A stretch of 21,749 nt of DNA from Candidatus Methylomirabilota bacterium (GTDB lineage: Bacteria; Methylomirabilota; Methylomirabilia; Methylomirabilales; 2-02-FULL-66-22): NCBI GenBank assembly GCA_016208645.1, contig JACQXP010000318.1:1-21749 (forward strand), given 5' to 3'. Below are positions 19,950 through 21,749 of the stretch, in pieces. A program made the translations under genes and the position numbers. The first letter of the stretch is position 1. Every line of letters starts with the position of its first letter. The notes below the pieces were generated by a model. The model was not told the DNA's origin. It ran no database searches and worked only from the letters and a program-made list of their open reading frames with translations.

Positions 19950-21674
19950 ATGGCGAAGCCACCCGCGAGGCGACGTTCCCAGCGCAAGAGCAGGCCGACC
20001 CGCGTCACGGCCCGGCGGAAGGGAAGGATGGCCAAGGCCACGGCCCAGCGCAAGGCTGGACCGGCCAGGGCCACGGCCCAGCGCAAGTCTGGGCCGCCGA
20101 GGGAAAGCGCGTTCCGCCTGACCTATGCCACCATGTTCGATCCCCCGGCCCTGATGCACGACAACTTCGAGAAGGCGCTGGCCATCGTGAAGGCCGGCCT
20201 GGGCCGGGAGTACGCCATGTGGATAGGCGGGAAGGAACGCGGTGCCGCCGAAAGGTTCGAGGACCGGAGCCCGATCAACACCACCTGGGTGCTCGGCACG
20301 TTCCCGAAGGGGACGGCGGCGGACGTCGCCGTCGCCCTGGATGCGGCCCGGGCCGCCTTCCCCGCCTGGAGCCGCCTGCGGTGGCAGGAGCGCGTCCGTC
20401 TCCTCCGCAAGGTCGTCGCCCTCCTCGAGAAGCGCGTCTACGAGATCGCGGCGGCCGTGGCGCTGGAGGTGGGGAAGAACCGGATGGAGGCTCTGGGGGA
20501 TGTGCAGGAGACGGCCGACCTGATCGCCTACTACTGCGATGCCATGGAGCGGACCGAGGGCTTCGTTCGCCCGCAGGGGCGGGATCCGCTCAAGGGCTAC
20601 ACGGCCACGAACGTGAGCGTCCTTCGCCCCTACGGGGTGTGGGCCGTGATCTCGCCCTTCAATTTCCCGGTGGCGCTGTCGGGCGGCCCCACGGGCGCTT
20701 CCCTCGTGGCGGGGAACACGGTCGTCTTCAAGCCCGCCACCGCCACCCCGTGGGCGGGCGCGCTCCTCACCCAGTGCTTCCGCGACGCCGGGCTTCCGGA
20801 GGGCGTCTTCAACTACGTCACGGGGTCCGGCGCCACCGTGGGAGAGGCGCTGATCAGAAACCCCGGGGTGGACGGGATCACCTTCACCGGGTCCTTCGAG
20901 GTGGGGATGCACATCTACCGGACCTTCGCCGGGGGCCGGCACCCGCGACCCTGCATCGCCGAGATGGGCGGCAAGAACGCGGCCATCGTCTCGCGGGGGG
21001 CGGATTTGGACCGGGCGGCCATCGGCATCCTGCGGTCGGCCTTCGGACTCCAGGGCCAGAAATGCTCGGCCTGCTCGCGGATCTTCGTCGAGAAACCGGT
21101 GCAGGAGGCCCTCGTCCAGAAGCTGGTGGACCTGACGAGCAAGATCACGGTCGGCGACCCGACGCAACGAGAGCACTGGATGGGACCGGTCATCAACCGG
21201 AAGGCCTTCGACGACTACCGGGGATACGTGGAGGAGTTGGGCCGGGTCGGCGTAATCCTCACCGGCGGCAAGCAGTTGACCGAGGGCAACCTGGCCCAGG
21301 GCTACTTCTGCGCCCCGACGCTGGTGGACGGCGTCCCGCCGGATCACCGCCTCTGGAAGCAGGAGATGTTCCTGCCCATCGCCATGATCACCGCGGTGGA
21401 ATCCCTGGACGAGGCGATGCAGCGGGCCAACAACGTGGACTATGGCCTCACGGCCGGATTCTACGGGTCAAAGAAGGAGGCGGCCTGGTTCTTCGAGCAG
21501 ATCCAGGTGGGTGTGGCCTATGCGAATCGGCCCCAGGGGGCGACCACCGGAGCCTGGCCGGGGTATCAGCCCTTCGGGGGCTGGAAGGGGTCCGGGTCCA
21601 CGGGGAAGTCGGGCGGCGGCCCCTACTATCTGCAGCAGTACATGCACGAGCAGAGCCAGACGCTGATCGAGTGA
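19950..21674 (+). CDS. Aldehyde dehydrogenase, P5C-dehydrogenase type, with basic repeat tail
   Basis: NAD(P)-dependent aldehyde dehydrogenase of 574 residues. The catalytic domain (from about residue 55) has VISPFNFPVALSGGPTGASL, FTGSFEVGMHIYR, the general-base glutamate E338 in EMGGKN and the nucleophile C372 in GQKCSACSR. The GQKCSA.SR signature and overall pattern resemble the 1-pyrroline-5-carboxylate dehydrogenase group, which oxidises glutamate semialdehyde to glutamate. No proline dehydrogenase gene is adjacent. The first 54 residues are an added Lys/Arg-rich tail containing three 11-residue repeats, which normal family members lack. The start at 19950 is supported by AGGAGAGG about eight bases upstream; a start at the catalytic domain would need an internal ATG at 20133 with no such site. 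The tail is therefore probably translated. Confidence 0.88.
   Translation: MAKPPARRRSQRKSRPTRVTARRKGRMAKATAQRKAGPARATAQRKSGPPRESAFRLTYATMFDPPALMHDNFEKALAIVKAGLGREYAMWIGGKERGAAERFEDRSPINTTWVLGTFPKGTAADVAVALDAARAAFPAWSRLRWQERVRLLRKVVALLEKRVYEIAAAVALEVGKNRMEALGDVQETADLIAYYCDAMERTEGFVRPQGRDPLKGYTATNVSVLRPYGVWAVISPFNFPVALSGGPTGASLVAGNTVVFKPATATPWAGALLTQCFRDAGLPEGVFNYVTGSGATVGEALIRNPGVDGITFTGSFEVGMHIYRTFAGGRHPRPCIAEMGGKNAAIVSRGADLDRAAIGILRSAFGLQGQKCSACSRIFVEKPVQEALVQKLVDLTSKITVGDPTQREHWMGPVINRKAFDDYRGYVEELGRVGVILTGGKQLTEGNLAQGYFCAPTLVDGVPPDHRLWKQEMFLPIAMITAVESLDEAMQRANNVDYGLTAGFYGSKKEAAWFFEQIQVGVAYANRPQGATTGAWPGYQPFGGWKGSGSTGKSGGGPYYLQQYMHEQSQTLIE
20001..20099 (+). repeat. Three 33-bp coding repeats in the aldehyde dehydrogenase tail
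   Basis: Residues 18-28, 29-39 and 40-50 read RVTARRKGRMA, KATAQRKAGPA and RATAQRKSGPP. At DNA level CCACGGCCCAGCGCAAG recurs at 20038 and 20071, exactly 33 bases apart, indicating in-frame tandem duplication. Confidence 0.8.
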
Positions 21675-21715
21675 GCCTGCGCTCGGGACCCGCCTGCCCC
21701 GCCTGCCGAGTCAGC

Positions 21716-21743
21716 GCGGGCAGGCAGAGCGGAGCCTGCCCGC
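21716..21743 (+). terminator. Hairpin after the aldehyde dehydrogenase
   Basis: GCGGGCAGGC (21716-21725) pairs with GCCTGCCCGC (21734-21743), a perfect 10-bp stem with an 8-base loop, 41 bases after the stop. Several other CCTGCC copies nearby (about 21692-21706) allow alternative pairing. The window ends before any U-run could be seen. Confidence 0.5.
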
Positions 21744-21749
21744 TGTCGC

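Overview
This is a GC-rich bacterial chromosomal window dominated by catabolic genes. No rRNA, tRNA, CRISPR array, transposase or phage gene was seen. The TRAP transporter, split transketolase, two-domain SagB-type oxidoreductase and intergenic 7-9 bp tandem repeats suggest an uncultured soil or subsurface lineage, perhaps Rokubacteria/Methylomirabilota-like. That placement is an impression from gene content, not a determination.

Layout. (1) 1-2771, + strand: a C-terminal scrap of a thiamine-diphosphate enzyme, then tdh-kbl, the two-step threonine to glycine + acetyl-CoA pathway. (2) 2833-6069, - strand: a three-gene unit that resembles IolM, IolN and IolO of Thermotoga maritima, the oxidative inosose ring-opening route: scyllo-inosose to 3-dehydro-scyllo-inosose to 5-keto-L-gluconate to D-tagaturonate. 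(3) 6070-6510: a divergent promoter region with a LacI-type operator-like palindrome. (4) 6511-9399, + strand: an IolE-like inosose dehydratase family gene and a two-subunit transketolase. (5) 9692-12335, + strand: an HExxH metallopeptidase-like protein, a TPR protein overlapping it, and a SagB-type oxidoreductase broken by one base. (6) 17754-12497, - strand: a TRAP transporter (dctP, dctQ, dctM), a HemL-like class III aminotransferase and a dehydrogenase gene with an internal deletion. (7) 18356-21674, + strand: a chimeric reading frame (DUF255 start joined to aldo/keto reductase pieces), a NUDT19-like Nudix hydrolase overlapping it by 4 bases, and a P5C-dehydrogenase-like aldehyde dehydrogenase with a Lys/Arg-rich repeat tail.

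How the genes fit together. Regions 2-4 look like a cyclitol/keto-sugar catabolic locus arranged around one control region. The inositol 2-dehydrogenase (IolG) that would feed it, and the enzymes after tagaturonate, are not in the window. Region 6 is an uptake-plus-catabolism operon for an unidentified, possibly amino-bearing, carboxylate. A recurring theme is gene damage: the ThDP scrap, the SagB frameshift, the deleted dehydrogenase and the DUF255/AKR chimera. Family assignments come from recognising sequence motifs by eye; no database search was possible.
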